Shown one piece after another: positions 36,198 to 49,511 of a DNA stretch of 64,000 nucleotides. A program made the translations under genes and the position numbers. The stretch covers positions 4,030,001 to 4,094,000 of the forward strand of contig CP126196.1 in assembly GCA_030272155.1 (NCBI GenBank), in the 5' to 3' direction. Position 1 is the first letter of the stretch, and every line of letters starts with the position of its first letter. Under the pieces are notes generated by a model. The model did no database searches, was not told the DNA's origin, and saw nothing but the letters and a program-made list of their open reading frames with translations. The stretch is from Tetradesmus obliquus (lineage: Eukaryota > Chlorophyta > Chlorophyceae > Sphaeropleales > Scenedesmaceae).

Positions 36198-37016
36198 TAG
36201 CGGCAGTGGTGCAAAGAACAATGCAGCGGCCGCGGCACAGCAGCAGCTACCCAGGTAGCACCAGCTGACCACTGGCAGCTAGCAGCTGGATGGCGAAGAA
36301 TTGTAGCAAGTAGCGGCAGCGGCTGCACGTTGCTGTAGCTTGCTGTTTGTAACTCTGGTGGTTACGTTGGCAGCATGAACAGAAGCTTCTTCCACTTAAC
36401 CCCTGTATCCTCATTGTTTGGCAGTGCATGCACGTTGTAACCCTTAACCGCCGCAGCATTCCACTGTGCTGTGGCACAGCTGCAGCTGCATGGCAGAGCT
36501 ACCAGTGTTGCAAGTATAGGCGCCACGTCAGCATTTTCGCTGAAGCAGATACAGTTATGTGATACCTTGAACGCACGTCGCAAGCCTGTTCTACATGCAG
36601 GTGGCGCTGCTGATGTCAGCACGTGCTTACGCCCCCTGATTACGCCCCCCATGCTTGCTGACAGTTTCACGCCCCTCGCTACTGTCGCGACACATATGTC
36701 CGAGGACACCACACGCAGCTTTAAGGAAACCTCATTTCACTCATCTCATGTTGCTGTGGACCTGCAGCGTATCACAGTCTTACCGTGCATGAACTGCCGT
36801 CGAGTTTAAAGCGGGTGGCCTGAACAACCAGGTGAGCTCACAGCGGTTGCCAAGCTTAAAGCGGCGAATCACACACACAGATTTTGATCAAAACTAAACA
36901 TCTGCTGACCCGCAGGGCATCGCTGTTCGACCCAGGAAGTCCGAAGTTCAAGAGCACCTGCTCAGCAGAAAGAGGCACCTCCCTTCCCACATTGGCTGAT
37001 TGGACAACGTGCTAGA
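36198..37016. other. RRP41 3' flank and LRR gene upstream region
   Basis: TGTAA at about 36348 and 36434 are candidate polyadenylation signals for RRP41. No other gene is recognised. The right-hand part should hold the promoter of the LRR gene. Confidence 0.5.
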
Positions 37017-40000
37017 ATGACATTTAACTTATCTGGTGTTTTTATGCTGTTCGCGGGAGCATTGATGCTGCTGTCGACACTTGCAGCGTCAGCAGCAGCA
37101 CAAGCAACAGCAGCAGCAGATGAGCCCCGAGTTCCGGACACAATTCCCACCAGGTCATATCGGGAGCATCAAAACCCTCCTTACACGTACCCCAGCAGCA
37201 TGGACGGCCGGGATGCGTACCTGGCGGCTGGGCTCATGCCACGTCCAAGCCACCAGACGCTACCACAGACAGGTGGCAGCACACTGCATGCACGTGTTGC
37301 TCAGGGTCAGCGGGCCAACATGCCACAAGCTTTGCAGGTGCTGCCTGCCCAGCAGGATCCGTGTGTTTGCATACCTGAGAGATGTGGCGCTGGGCGCTAC
37401 TTTGACCAAGGCAGTCCCCATGATTCGTGTGGCGGGTGCTGGTGCCAGGAGTGTTGGAAAGGCTCCTTCAAACCTGGCAATGTCAGCTGGGGTGAGGCGT
37501 ACCAGTTCAATCCAAAGGGGCTATATGGTTACCACTTTGGATACTATCAATGCAGCCGATGCTGCACGTGCAATCCTGATGGCTACACCACTGCATCGGG
37601 CCCAGACGGAGACCCTTTTCACGACTATATGCCGTACAGCAATGACACTGGTGCTGCATCAAGGGATGAATGCAATGTGTGCCTGCCTGGCTATGGGCGG
37701 CATGAGCAACTTGGTGGAGTGCCGTCATGTGTTTGCCTACCCTGCCCTGCTGGCACCTACTCAGGCAAGTGTGTGACACATTGCAGATCATCTGCAATCT
37801 CTCAGGGAGACAACGATACTGCTGGGAAATTGTTTGCCTCACATGAGTGAGTTTATAAGCTGCCAGCTGCCAGCGTATATGACATCATAGGCGTGCACAC
37901 ACTCATGTCAAGCAAGGCCCGCGATGCAAGGTCAAAGCATAGCACTCCTGCCAGAAGTTGCTGCCGTTGATGCACATGTTGATGAACACATGATGCTTCC
38001 ATGGCCGCTACCGGCCTTCTTCATCTTCTGTAGGTGCATCACCAGTGTCAAAGTGCATACCATGCTTCCAAAGCGCATCACAACAACCAATGTTGCAGCA
38101 TCAGTCCAACCAGCTGTGCTAGCACATTAAATGGTGCTCAGTGTAGTATGCCAATGCCATGGCATCAGTGCAACAGAAACTATACACAAAGGCACTGAAC
38201 CTGCCACTGCTTTCTACATGGGTTTGATTTGTGCAGCTGGTGGGCCGGCGCCACTGCTCTGCATACCTTGCCCCGAAGGCAAGACTACACCTGTTGGAAG
38301 CAAGTTCACCAACATCACAGCATGCTCTGTGCGTCAACAGCCTTCAACAGCAAACCGTGGTGCCTCAGCAGCTGGCCAGGCGGGCGAAGCTTCTGACAAA
38401 GCATTCCCCTCCGCAGAAAGTGATGGGACTGGCACACCTGTACTTGGCAACAGCAATGCCGTGCCAGATGTTGTTGCTTGCCCTCCTGGACGATATCCTG
38501 CAGGCACGCGTCAACGGTGCAAGTTGTGTCCCAAAGGCAGCTACAGTCCAGGTGGCACCTCAAAGTGCAAGCCGTGTCACCCGCACTACACAACAGCAAA
38601 AGCTGGTGCAACCTCTGCAGATGCTTGCACTGGCTGCGCACCTGGCTACGGGAGCAGAGCGGACAGCCCAAGTTGTGTGTGCGGGCCCTGCTTGCAAGGC
38701 ACCTACTCAGGTCAGTTGCATGGTGTTGCACGTTGTGCGAGCTCTGTATGTGGTGAGTATTACAACAATCAATAAACGCTACGTGGTCAGTAATCTACTG
38801 TTAAGCACTTGTCTGATGAGTTCAATCCAAGTTTGCAGCCTACAAAGGCTTCGTCCTGCTGCTGCTACTACTACTCTTGGTGATGTTGATTTCTTTCCAC
38901 TTTGTTGTGTATTACAGATTGCCAAGAGTGTGCATGTGTGGCAATCAGGAGTTAGATCAGCAGCATGGATTGCATCTGATGCATCATGATGAATGCAATC
39001 ATTGCTAGCTGCTGATCATGTTTGAATGATTGAAAGGCTGTAACAGTCAAACCAACCCATCTGACAACGATTGTGTGGGTGTCTGCGCCTGCTGCAGGTG
39101 GCTCAGCGGTGCCAGTGCCTTGCAGGAGTTGCCTTGGCCTATGGACAACACTCGCCAATGCGTCAACAAGTGTGAACAGCTGCAGTGTCCCTGTGCGTGA
39201 TGCGTACATCAAGGAAGCACTCTTGCGTGGAGCTCAGGAGCTTGGGGCAGACCCTACCGAGGGAATATTCGATGATTGGATACCACAAGCCGGCCTATGC
39301 AGTAATGAGTTCTGGAAAGGGGTGGATTGTGGTGAAAACGGACCACGCAACTCAAGTGGCGAAGGACTCTACATCAGCCTGAGTTTCACCAACCCATTAA
39401 AGGGGGGGTTGCCACGTTCATGGGGTGCACTGGGCCAGTACGTGCGGTCTATCACCGTGGAGTTTGGCTTCGGATATTCTGTTGAGGCGGGAACACCGAC
39501 TGGTCAATGGGGCTTGCTTACCAACAAGAGCTGCCAGCTTGCTAGCCCATACGTTCCAGAGACATGGACGAACCTCACCATGGTGCGCAGTTTGAGGCTG
39601 TTCAACCTTGGACTGAAGGGCCCCGTCCCACTACACATACTCTCTGCCATGCCTCAGTTGGAGCGTATTGACCTAGCCTACAACCAGCTCACGACTCTGC
39701 CCGCACCACAAACTGGGCAGTTCAAGATGTTGAGATACCTGCTTGATGTATCGGTTAACATGTTGGGTGGACGCTTACCTGAGATACCAGAAGGCGCGTA
39801 TCCTAGCCTGACAGCCCTTTATCTCGGCCACAACATGTTGACCGGCAGCGTTCCGCTTTCGTATGGCACACACCTCCAGAGGCTGCAATTCCTCAACCTA
39901 GATTACAACTTGATTGACACGGTGTTGATTGAGCCAGGCGGCTTCCCACAACTTCTAGGTTTACAGATAGCCCACAACCGACTGTCAGGAAAAATGCCCA

Positions 40001-41097
40001 ACGTCTTGCAACTGAGAAGCCTGAATCAGGTGGACTTCAGCCACAACGTGTTGACAGCATTACCAGATGTCTGGTGGCACAACATGCCCATTGACAAACC
40101 CTGGGTTCCTTTCAGCAATCACGTGGCAGTCTTCGCGCATCACAACAAGATATCAGGCTCACTGCCACCGTTTGTGCCAACAGCAGGCGCCAATGTGACC
40201 TTCAGGCTAGCCGCTGACCTCTCTTTCAACCAACTCAGCGGCAGCATCAGCGCAAGTGCGAGGACGGCGGGCACACCCCGTCTAAGCTACCTCATCGCAT
40301 CCCACAACAACCTCAGCGGCCAGCTACCCCGCAACCTCATGCATTGGCTAAGTGGCATGCTCGACTTGAGCTACAACATGTTGAGTGGCCCTTGTTGCCC
40401 TGAGGAGTGGCATCGCTGGGAGGCTTTACATGGATTGTATCTTGAGCACAACATGTTGCAAGGCCCACTTCCCTCCATCTACAGCAACTGGAGCATGCTG
40501 GCTGTTCTGGACCTTGCCTCCAACCCTCTCAACACCACAATCCCAGCGTTGTTCCTGGGTTCGTACATGTACAAGGAGGTCGATCACTACAAGAATGTGC
40601 ACGAGACACATGGCGCCGTCCGTCAGGTGTACCTCAACAACTGCTCCCTCCAAGGGATGCTGCCAAAGACTTGGTTGGACCAGTTGCTACAGGAAGGGCA
40701 CGCACTCTCCCTGCATGACAATCCCGACCTGGAGGGCTGCTTGCCACCCGCAAAACAGCCCTCTTGGCAAGCAGGGGATTGGCAATGCGGCTCAACACCA
40801 CTTGTCGACTGTCCCCAAATGTCTCTCGTCAAGCGCAACTCATCATGCAATTCATGCTTTTCAGAAGATCAGCTTTATCCCTTCAGCTACTCGCGCGTCT
40901 TCTACTACACAGGCATCAGCGCACGCTTTGACTGCAGCCAAGTCGATGAGCTTATTAACAGGCCAAGGAAGGCTCAGCTGATGCACATGTGCGAAACGTG
41001 GTTTGCCTGGCCCAACAGCACAATCACGGTGGGTGGCGCATGCTCAGGAGATTGGTGTGCAGCTATTGCCGGCACGCGCGTCACTGGTGTGTGTTAG
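37017..41097 (+). CDS. Secreted Cys-rich and leucine-rich-repeat protein
   Basis: Predicted extracellular protein of 1073 aa from three exons: 37017-37764, 38237-38710 and 39098-41097. An ATG is followed by a hydrophobic signal segment (VFMLFAGALMLLSTLAASAAA). Exons 1 and 2 encode Cys-rich modules of ephrin-receptor/GCC2-GCC3 type (CPPGRYPAGTRQRCKLC, CPKGSYSPGG, CAPGYGSRADSPSCVCGPC). Exon 3 starts with an LRR cap (DDWIPQAGLC, FWKGVDC) and carries about 15 plant-type LRRs such as LYLGHNMLTGSVP and LDLSYNMLSGPCC. A Cys-containing tail ends at GVC with no membrane segment. Both introns are phase 1 and follow the same motif, GTYSG, as expected of shuffled Cys modules; intron 1 has a GC donor (tcag/gcaagt). 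No kinase domain, so a role as a receptor or wall protein is inference. Convergent with the flavin oxidase. Confidence 0.9.
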
Positions 41098-42039
41098 CCC
41101 AAGGGCTGATCAAGGCGCATGCGTCCGGCTTAGGCTTGGCTTGCAAGGCTTGTTGTGTGACAGCTTGTCAACAAGTGATGCTTTGACGCGACCAACTGGT
41201 GTCATGCAGAGTAAGCTCTGAGTTGCATGCTAAGCATTTACACTGTGTTATTGAGGTCAATCAGCCCTTGTGGCAGGTACTTGCAACATGCATTTGCACC
41301 CACCCATATGGTTGGCAAGTGCGGCCTATGTAGCGGTTTTACCACAGCACGGTGTTGGGATCATGCACCTTTGTGAAGTCCGCTGGTTAAAGGCGTGTGT
41401 TATAACTAATAGGGTGATGAAGCAATGAGGGGTCCCACAATGCAACTGTCGGGAGGAACACACAGTTGTCCAAACTTTGCTGAGCGTGCCAGCCGCTGAT
41501 GATTGCGCCTGGCGTGTCAGCTACACAACTGCGTGACTGCAGCGCATGCTTGAAGCACATCTTTCAGCGCCAGCGCCGGCTTCAGTCCTGCTTACATGTT
41601 GTAAAATGCAAACTCACCCTTTACATCGTGGCAGTTGGAGGATGTGTTTGTAGCAAGACCTGCCAGGGTGGAGTGTTAGAATGTGGCTTGCTGTGCGGCA
41701 GGTGACGTTGTTCTTGCAGGTGTTGGCTGGTGTCTGGCATTGGCTTGCTTACATCAGCCACCCTAGTTGGCCTGGTAGGCAAAATGCACCTCAAGATGTC
41801 AAGATGACGATCAAACGATGCATGCATGTACTCGAACGATCACCATGCATACACCTGATGGCACGTCATGTGATCACACTGCTGCACATATGACCAAACA
41901 GCAGCCACACACTCTAGCCTGGCAAGTTTCTGGCGGCTGCACCCCTCAGTTAAGATTCGATCTCCCATAACAACTACCATGTACATCAATTTTTCGAAAG
42001 CCACAACGCGGTATCATGTTGTCTTTTTGCAACAGGGTT
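41098..42039. other. Region between the convergent LRR and oxidase genes
   Basis: Should hold two facing 3' UTRs. TGTAA at 41599 fits the LRR gene; TTACA near 41619 and 41752 would be the same signal for the minus-strand oxidase. A 32-base element shared with RRP41 intron 3 lies at 41594-41625. No coding exon seen. Confidence 0.5.
41594..41625. repeat. 32-base element also found at 34699-34730
   Basis: Two stretches 6.9 kb apart match at 30 of 32 bases (start acatgttgtaaaatg, end actcaccctttaca). One is in RRP41 intron 3, the other 3' of the LRR gene. Both ends contain TGTAA/TTACA in opposite orientation. It may be a remnant of a dispersed element. Confidence 0.8.
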
Positions 42040-45000
42040 TCATCTGTTCATCGCTGCACAGTTGATGCCGTGGATGTGCTGCTCAGGATCGTACTTTGCC
42101 TTCACAGCCAGCAGCGGCGCTGCATTAGCGCCAAAGTACGACTGCCAGGGCTGTTGCTCCTCTCCCAAGCACTGAAAGTGGTTGTAGAACCTTTTGCCCT
42201 TGCTCGCAGGCATCAGTGCCTCTAGCACCGCATCCACCCACGCAGCATCTTTAGCATCCCGTGCCTGCGTCCCAACCTCCAGCTGCTGAGTCATCATGCG
42301 GTATCCAAAGCCAGTCGCATTCGAAGCCATGCGGCGCTGCACGCCGCCTGCACCAACCATGACTGCCCGAGTGTAGCTCCTGGGGTTCGAAATGCGGTTC
42401 ATGGCAATGGCTGAGACGTTTGCCAGCTGGTCGTCTGGAATCGCCCCCATGAACACTGTGGAGCCGCCGTGGAAGCGCCAGCGGCCTTGTGTGTGCGCTG
42501 CCGTAGCAGTGGCGGGGGCAGCAGTTGCGGTACAGCAGTGACGGCGTAGCAGTTTTGGTGCAGCAGTTGTGGTGCAGCAGGAAAAAAACGCAATGTGCTT
42601 ATCTAAGCTATAGGCTAGCAGCCGCCATTTGATACAGTTATCTGCCACACACACCCAGCGCCACTGGCACTGTTATTTGAAATACTGTGAGTCTCTCACA
42701 CAATGACTTTGGAAGCACAATAGGCTGGCTGGCAAGTCATCCTGCAAGATGCGCATGGCTCACCTTCACGCCATGCCTGCTCTGCTTGTGTTACGGCTGC
42801 AGTGCGTGCCGCTGATGTTCTCCCAGCCCCACTGTGCAGCTCCGTAACAGTTAGTGACTGAGCTCGACAGCATATAGGCCGAGTAGTTCCAGCTACGCAG
42901 CACAGTAAGGTTTGGAGCTGGCAAGCCAGCCTGTGCGTATGGGAATGTGGCCAGCAGCTGCTGCATCTGCTGTTCCGGACACCAGCAGTACACCTCGAGC
43001 ATCACCTTGTCCCAAACTGCAGAGAAAGCAGGGTGGCAGGCGAAAGCAGATGCGCATGCACTGATGTTTGACTTGAACACGGCATTGCGGATGCACTTCA
43101 CCGGCAGTACTGCTGACAATATACAGGTAAACTGAGTTTTATATATGTGATGCTGACCATGCGTGAATGCAGTGCTGTGCGTGCAGCGATCACGTGTTGC
43201 ATGCTATTGAAGATCAACAGCTTCCGAGCTCCATCCAGAACACAGCCAGTTAGACCATATGCACTCACACATCGCAATATGCACGCGTGCCACATCCTCA
43301 GGCAGCAACCACGGCTGCCAGCGGTTGAATGCCTGTAGCAGCCACGTTAGATTCTTGGCACTTCTTGGCACTTCTTGGCACTGAAACTGCAGACTACCTC
43401 AGCCACATGCAACAAGATCAGATTTAGCCAGGGTCAGTCACGCACGGTGATGATCACTTCGGTCTGTGCAGCGTCCAGTGGCAGCATTGTCACAGCAGCA
43501 CAATTATTTTGCGTCGTGTACAGTGAGTTAAGCACATATGGTTGAGAGGATAGTTACATGTGGGTCCTGGCACCATCTTGGGTGGTATGAGCCACAACAG
43601 GTTGAACACAGGTCTGAGACCAGAAAAGGAGAGTGAGCACCACAAAGCACACTGCACACCCTTGAGCACCAAATCTCTCATGTTATATCCAGAGACGTCT
43701 TACTGCGGTGCGCAACGGCACCCCACGTCACCGGCAGCTTGCTCTAAGTGCAAACCACACCAACAGATAGCATGTTGTCGCAAATCAATAGCCAGAAGGG
43801 TCGGGCAGCAGCTTCTAAGGCAAGGTCCAGCAGTTGGCAGCAAATGACAGTACAACTACCCTGGCTGCTAAACTCACCAGATGTCACTCTGTCAGCAATG
43901 AGGCCCAACTTCCTAGTGCTGTGGCCTGTGCCACCACCTGCACACATGCAACACACACGATGCTCACTTGTGACGGCACTTGTGACGGCAGCAGCAACCA
44001 CATTACATCTGACAGGCAACAGTGTAACTGCAACTTGTGGTCAGGCTGTATTACAGAAAATGCTCTGTGGGAAACATCAAAGGCAGCTAAAACAGGCACC
44101 GTGTTTCTGGCAATTGGCATCAGCAGCAGAAGCAGCAGGAGACAACCATGTTGACAAGTGGGCTGCGTAGCTTGTAAACAAACTGCCGCAGACCACCTAG
44201 TGTCAGTCCAGATCTGGACTCTCTCTACAGATCCCAACAAGGAGCTGGTGGCTCGCTCTAGCACGAGGCTGTGCTTGAACTAGCTAGTTCGATGCCTATA
44301 GGCATTGTATTCAGCGGAATTGGATTTGTATTATACTATTTGGATTTGTATTATGCTATATTAGCAAAGGATTACAGCCCACCTAGCGTCAATCCTGAGA
44401 TGCCCACTGAGGGGCAGGTGGCGCCCTCCTGCAGGAGGCGCGTGCTCGCGTATAATATTCACAGAGATGTGACCTCAACTCAGGTCATTGCAAGGACTGC
44501 AGCCCACCTAGCGTCAGTCCTGAGATGCCCACTGAGGGGCAGCTGCCATCTGCAGATGGCTCCCTACAGCAGGAGGCCATGCTTGAGTATAACATGCACA
44601 GAGGTCTGACCTCAATTCAGGTCATTGCAAGCACTGCAGCCTACCTAGTGTCAGCCCTGAGATGCCCACTGAGGGGCAGGTGGCCAGCTTGAAGCCAGGC
44701 ACAAACAAGACGTACGAGGTGCACACAATGTATTGTGATGCACAACCCAAAGAAGCACGGAGCCATGCCAGCCATAGGGCTGATCAGCCAAGTTAATTAG
44801 CTCGCCTAGTGTGAGGCCAGACATGCCAACTGAGGGGCAGATGGCTTGCTCCAGCATGACGCCCACGCTTAAAAGACAACATGCACAGTGCTGTGAGATC
44901 AACAATTGCAGCCCACCTAGCGTCAGTCCTGAGATGCCCACTGACGGGCAGGTGGCACCCTCGAGCATGAGGCCATGCTTGAAGAGGAGGGCATACACAG

Positions 45001-46542
45001 GGCCCACCCGCGCCCCAGGGCCTACCAAAACACGCCGCGGCGCATACTGAAGGCCACTGGCGCTGCCTGCAAGCAGCAAGGTATGTAATACTCAGACAGC
45101 ATGCACGAGGGCGTAGACAGGGCCCACGCGTGCCCCCGGGCCCACCAACACACGCAGTGCTGCATTGTGTGAGCCGTTGACGGTGCCTGCAGGCATCATA
45201 GTGCACACAGGTCCATACTGCATGCAGGAAGGCATACACAGGGCCCACACGCGCCCCAGGGCCCACCAAAACACGCCGCGGCGCATACTGAAGGCCATTG
45301 GCGCTGCCTGCAAGCAGCAAGGTATGTAAGACTCAGACAGCCTGCACGAGGGCCTAGAAAGGGCCCACGCGTGCCCCAGGGCCCACCAACACACGCAGTG
45401 CTGCACTGTGTGAGCCGTTGACGGCGCCTGCAGGCAGCGTAGTGCACACAGGTTCAGACTGCATGCAAGAAGGAGCACGCAGGGCCCCAGCGCCCACCAA
45501 CACACGTGGAGATGCTCTGTTTGAGCCGTTTGTGGTGCCTGCAGGCATCGTGCAACCTGTTTGCAATCAATTGAGGGTGCTCTGACGCATATACGGGGAC
45601 ACAGCTCTGTCCCACTGAGCCTGCGGCACAAAGCTTGTGAAGCCCTGCTGCAGGCAGCTGGCATGCTGCTGCCTGCATGTTGGGGGCTGCTTTGACGCAG
45701 CTCAAGCTCTGCTGCCGGTGCAGCACATTGCTGCAAGCAAAGCAGTGCAGCCTGATGCTCAGCAGTGCTGCTTCCAAGAAGCAAGAACTGGCTTCACCGC
45801 TGTTCGCCACTTACACACGCTGGCAAAAGCTTGCTGCCAGCAGCAGCGGCAGCAACAGCTGCAACAACAATACCAGCAGGTGCAGCAGCTGCTGCATGTA
45901 CTTTCCCACCCAAGGATCAGGAAGAAAAAACCTCACCAGCAGAGCTGCTGCCTGGAACCAGCTGTATGCTGTCCATGCGCTGCAGGTCAATCACCAGGCC
46001 AGCATTTATCAGCGACATGGCCTCATATGAGTGGCCTCCCCCGCGCACAGCAAATGCAAGGTTTGCGGAATTAGCACACAGCACCAGCTGGCGGACCTGC
46101 AAGGCAGCAGTGTAATGGGGTAAGATGGCGGTACGCAATGGTGTATGCGTTAAAAGCATCTGCAGTTTCTGGCAGGCAGGCAGTTGTAGTGGATTTGTGG
46201 CTTGCAGGAAGTGTGGCTGGGACTGTCGCTCACCTGGTCTGCTGATGTGGGCTGCGTGACAGCAGCAGGCGTGCAAGTGGCGATGTATGCAGTGTTCCAC
46301 ACTGCAGCACTGAGAGCATCAAAGCTTCTGTTGCCTGGAAAAGCAACCGAGTCTAGCAGATCTGAAGAAGCATTTGCGAGGCAGTTCCTGAACACTAGCG
46401 ACGGGGCACTGCCTGCAGGCAGAGCAGCAGCCTGCTTCTGTTGTTGCTGCTGCGAGAGCGCGGCAGCAGCACAGCATGCTGCCAGCAAGAGCAAAACAAG
46501 CACACAAGCGTGAACAGTCTTGATGCAGAAGTGCTTCAGCAA
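42040..46542 (-). CDS. Berberine-bridge-type FAD-linked oxidase, secreted
   Basis: Flavin oxidase of the BBE-like family; in plants these act on alkaloids, oligosaccharides or monolignols in the secretory route. Recognised exons: about 46540-46234 (hydrophobic leader VLVLLLLAACCAAAALS), 46096-45937 (VRQLVLCANSANLAFAVRGG then GHSYE), 45066-44917 (VLVGPGARVGPVYA and GATCPSVGISGLTLG), 43937-43878 (GGTGHSTRKLGLIADRVTSG), about 43345-43250 (WLLQAFNRWQPWLLPEDVAR), about 43000-42780 (LPAPNLTVLRSWNYSAYM) and about 42488-42040 (BBE C-terminal domain, YFGANAAPLLAVKAKYDPE). His in GGGHSYE and Cys in GATCPSVG match the two residues that hold FAD covalently. The start ATG and the exons between 43870 and 43350 were not resolved, so a lesion cannot be excluded. 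Introns on both sides of 45066-44917 are full of exon-edge copies. Confidence 0.86.
44385..44840 (-). repeat. Four donor-side copies of the oxidase FAD exon
   Basis: The end of exon 45066-44917 (CPSVGISGLTLG) with the gtgggctgc donor is repeated downstream near 44812-44840, 44640-44680, 44500-44550 and 44385-44430. The last three share extra intron sequence. Confidence 0.9.
45102..45560 (-). repeat. Four acceptor-side copies of the oxidase FAD exon
   Basis: The start of exon 45066-44917 (RVLVGPGARVGPVYA) with its intron end is repeated four times upstream, about every 120 bases, near 45140, 45260, 45380 and 45500. Two sequence types alternate, giving a dimer of about 240 bases. Some keep a tgcag acceptor. 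Confidence 0.9.
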
Positions 46543-47691
46543 TGTTTGAACGTGACGATGATGGGTTCAAGGTGTCGGTGCTCGTGTCGGAAGTTGAGTA
46601 GGGCTCTTTCTGGTACAGTTGTTGAGTCGGCACATCATAACGATGCCGGTATTTGATCCAGCAACACGAAAAAAGCCAAGTGTTCAACAGCTCAGCGATC
46701 CCGATTTGCGGTTTGGGGGGCCTGGGGGTCCAACCTGGGACTTGGCGCCGGTCGTGGCCACGTGGCCATGGCTGCGTGCCCAACTGCCGCGCAAGTGACA
46801 ACGAGGTGATTCAAGGTTTAAAAAACATTGTTTCTGCCTTTATAATGTTTATGAAAGCTTTTGTAACGCACGCGCGGATTCAACACGCATGTCGCCGGCA
46901 GCAGCACAACCTTGACCGGGTCATAATTTTAAAGCCTGGAGGTGACAGGACTCCTGTCCTGCGGAGCACGCCGCAATTGCAACCCCCAAAGCATGAGTCA
47001 TTCAAGTGACTACTGGATGCTGTGTATGTAATGGAGCAGCTGCAACTGTAATCAGCTCAATGTACTACCAATCCAATGCAGCTTTGCCGTTGCATTGCCG
47101 CTGCAATCAGCCAGAGACCTCACCAACACACACAAGCCAAGCCCGAGAGCTTATGAGAGTGTTTCATCGACGAACAAAGCCTACATTGAAATGAGCTGCA
47201 TGACGTGAACAATATGTAGCGCTGTGCATCAAGTCACAAGCAACCTGACCAATGATCACAACAAACAACAAGTGCACCCGCATGTTTGGATACATGCAGC
47301 GTCCCTTATACGCCTACCCACTACAACAAGATAAAAACCACATGCGTTGGAAAGAATCGCGGCCGCAAATTGCAGCATTGCAAGTAAAGGTAATGCGGGT
47401 CATGCAGATCCTCAGACGTGCAACGCGTGCAGCGCATTAGAAACCAGCGTTGTATCTACCTATAGGTGAGTAGCTACTCACCAGCAGAAGGGTGAAGTAA
47501 CCCTGCTCCTGCTGGCACCAGGGCAGCTACAACTGCTGTCACTGCAGATTCAGCAGCCGCCTGCCTGCATCATGCAGCTGTCCTCCTGCCACCACCTTCG
47601 CAGCCTAGGTGTGCAATGCGCGCAGCACGTTCGAAACTAGCAGAGTCAAACGAATGTGCAGCAGCAGTGATCTGCAGCACAACAACTGCTG
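46543..47691. other. Region between oxidase and FkbM gene
   Basis: Upstream of the oxidase and downstream of the FkbM gene, both on the minus strand. The missing initiator exon of the oxidase is expected here. 46670-46790 is unusually GC-rich, with short inverted repeats around ccacgtggccatgg. No gene recognised. Confidence 0.45.
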
Positions 47692-49459
47692 TCACCGCAA
47701 ACGCAGCTGCCGCCTGCCTGCACCACGCAGCTGCGCCCCTGCCGCGGCCCTTGCAGCCTTAGCAGCTGCAGCCACCTCTGAACGCATGCTGACATCATGT
47801 GACGCACCCCCAGAGACCCCAGAGAACAGCGGCCCTGTTCTTGTCCTAAGCATGCTTCCTCCCGGCCCTAGCAGCTGCTTTTTTACGCAAAAGAGGTTTG
47901 CGAGCTCGGGTTCTGGTATGGAGGCCTTGCCGCTGCGTATTCTGTCCACTGGCAGAAATGGTCCTGAAAAGGAGTGTGTGCTGATGTAATAGCCCATAGA
48001 GTCCAGGAACCTGCGTGCACTCAAAGTGCATGGGGAGGAGGCAGCAGACTGGACGGATCAGGGTAAAAAACATGCATTGATGCAGGTGCAGCACAACATG
48101 TTAGTGCAGTGAAATTCATGGCTGCTATGTCACACAGCCGCTTGCGTGCCAGGCAATAGTTGCGCGTCAATACACATTGATGCGTGCTGCATAGCACGCA
48201 CACTTGAATGCTTCAACGCTGCATGAACTGTGCAGAGACAGCAGTGTCCTGCAGCACAATGTCTGCTGCCGCTGCTGCAGCGTCTGCTGCTGCCGCTGCT
48301 GCAGCGTCTGCTGCTGCCGCTGCTGCTTTTGCCGCTGCTGCTGCCCACCTGAGGAAGCGCTGCTCCCCATCCCTGCCAATGATGCCTATATTGCATTCAG
48401 CCATTATGTACCTGCAAGGTAGAAAAAAGAAGGCAGCCAATTGCCATACAGCAATATTTCAACACCAGTGCACTGCTCACAATGCAAAGCAGGCCATGAG
48501 CAACAGCAGACACACACGAGTAGTGCCAATGCAACCTGCAGCAAGTGTTGTCAGACTTCATTCAGAGCTGATCAGAGTGCAACGAGCAGCAAAACGTTGA
48601 CTTGCAGCAGTGAAGTTGCGCACAACTCACCAAACGTTGCGCTTTTGCAGCAGCCCTTGTGCCCCTTGCAGCACCTCAAGCTCAAAGCCCTCCACATCTA
48701 TTTTCATCACCTGCAAGCAAAATAACAAAAAATAACAAGAATGACACTATTATAACGTTTTTCAAAACGACGAATAGTACAAGTGCTGCGCATCCAGAGA
48801 ATGCAAGCACAAGCTGCACAGGGGGCCTTTGCAATACACCAAATCCAGATGCTGCAAGCAGCAAGCAGCACTGCTCAGGATCCTTTAACCACGCCGTAGT
48901 GTTGCCTGTCTAGCATGTCTGGCCCGTCATGCAACACACATAATAACTTGTTATAACAGCTGCCACCCACCTGCACATCTTCTGCCAGCAGTGTGTCTAG
49001 CCGCCGCACTGTCATCTCACCCCGGACCTGCGCAGCACAGCACACATTGTGCAGTGTACATGGAACAATCCAGCTCAGCCCAGCCCGGCCCAGCAACACA
49101 GGCCTTGCCAAAGTACGGTAGTCGGTGTAACTGTCTCAATGTTTTCAACGGCAGCCTTTGCAAAAGCCGCTCGAAAAGCGACCATGAGCCTGGCGCATTT
49201 CTTTTCCGTGACACCACATCCGTGTGTCATGTTGTGTGGCGAGCTGACCACTGCAGCAGACGTTGGTCAAACATTGGTCAAACAACGGTCGACAAATCCC
49301 ATGTGGCACAACACTGTCGGACCCACCTCATATGTGTGGTTGTTAGACCAGCCTGCCTCCATAACTGCTGTCTGCGGGTCCTTGTCGCACACGGTGTGGC
49401 CGTCACCCCTATTGACTGTATCGCTGATGATGACGCACTTGGCAGACTTGGTGCCAAGC

Positions 49460-49511
<52 letters not shown>

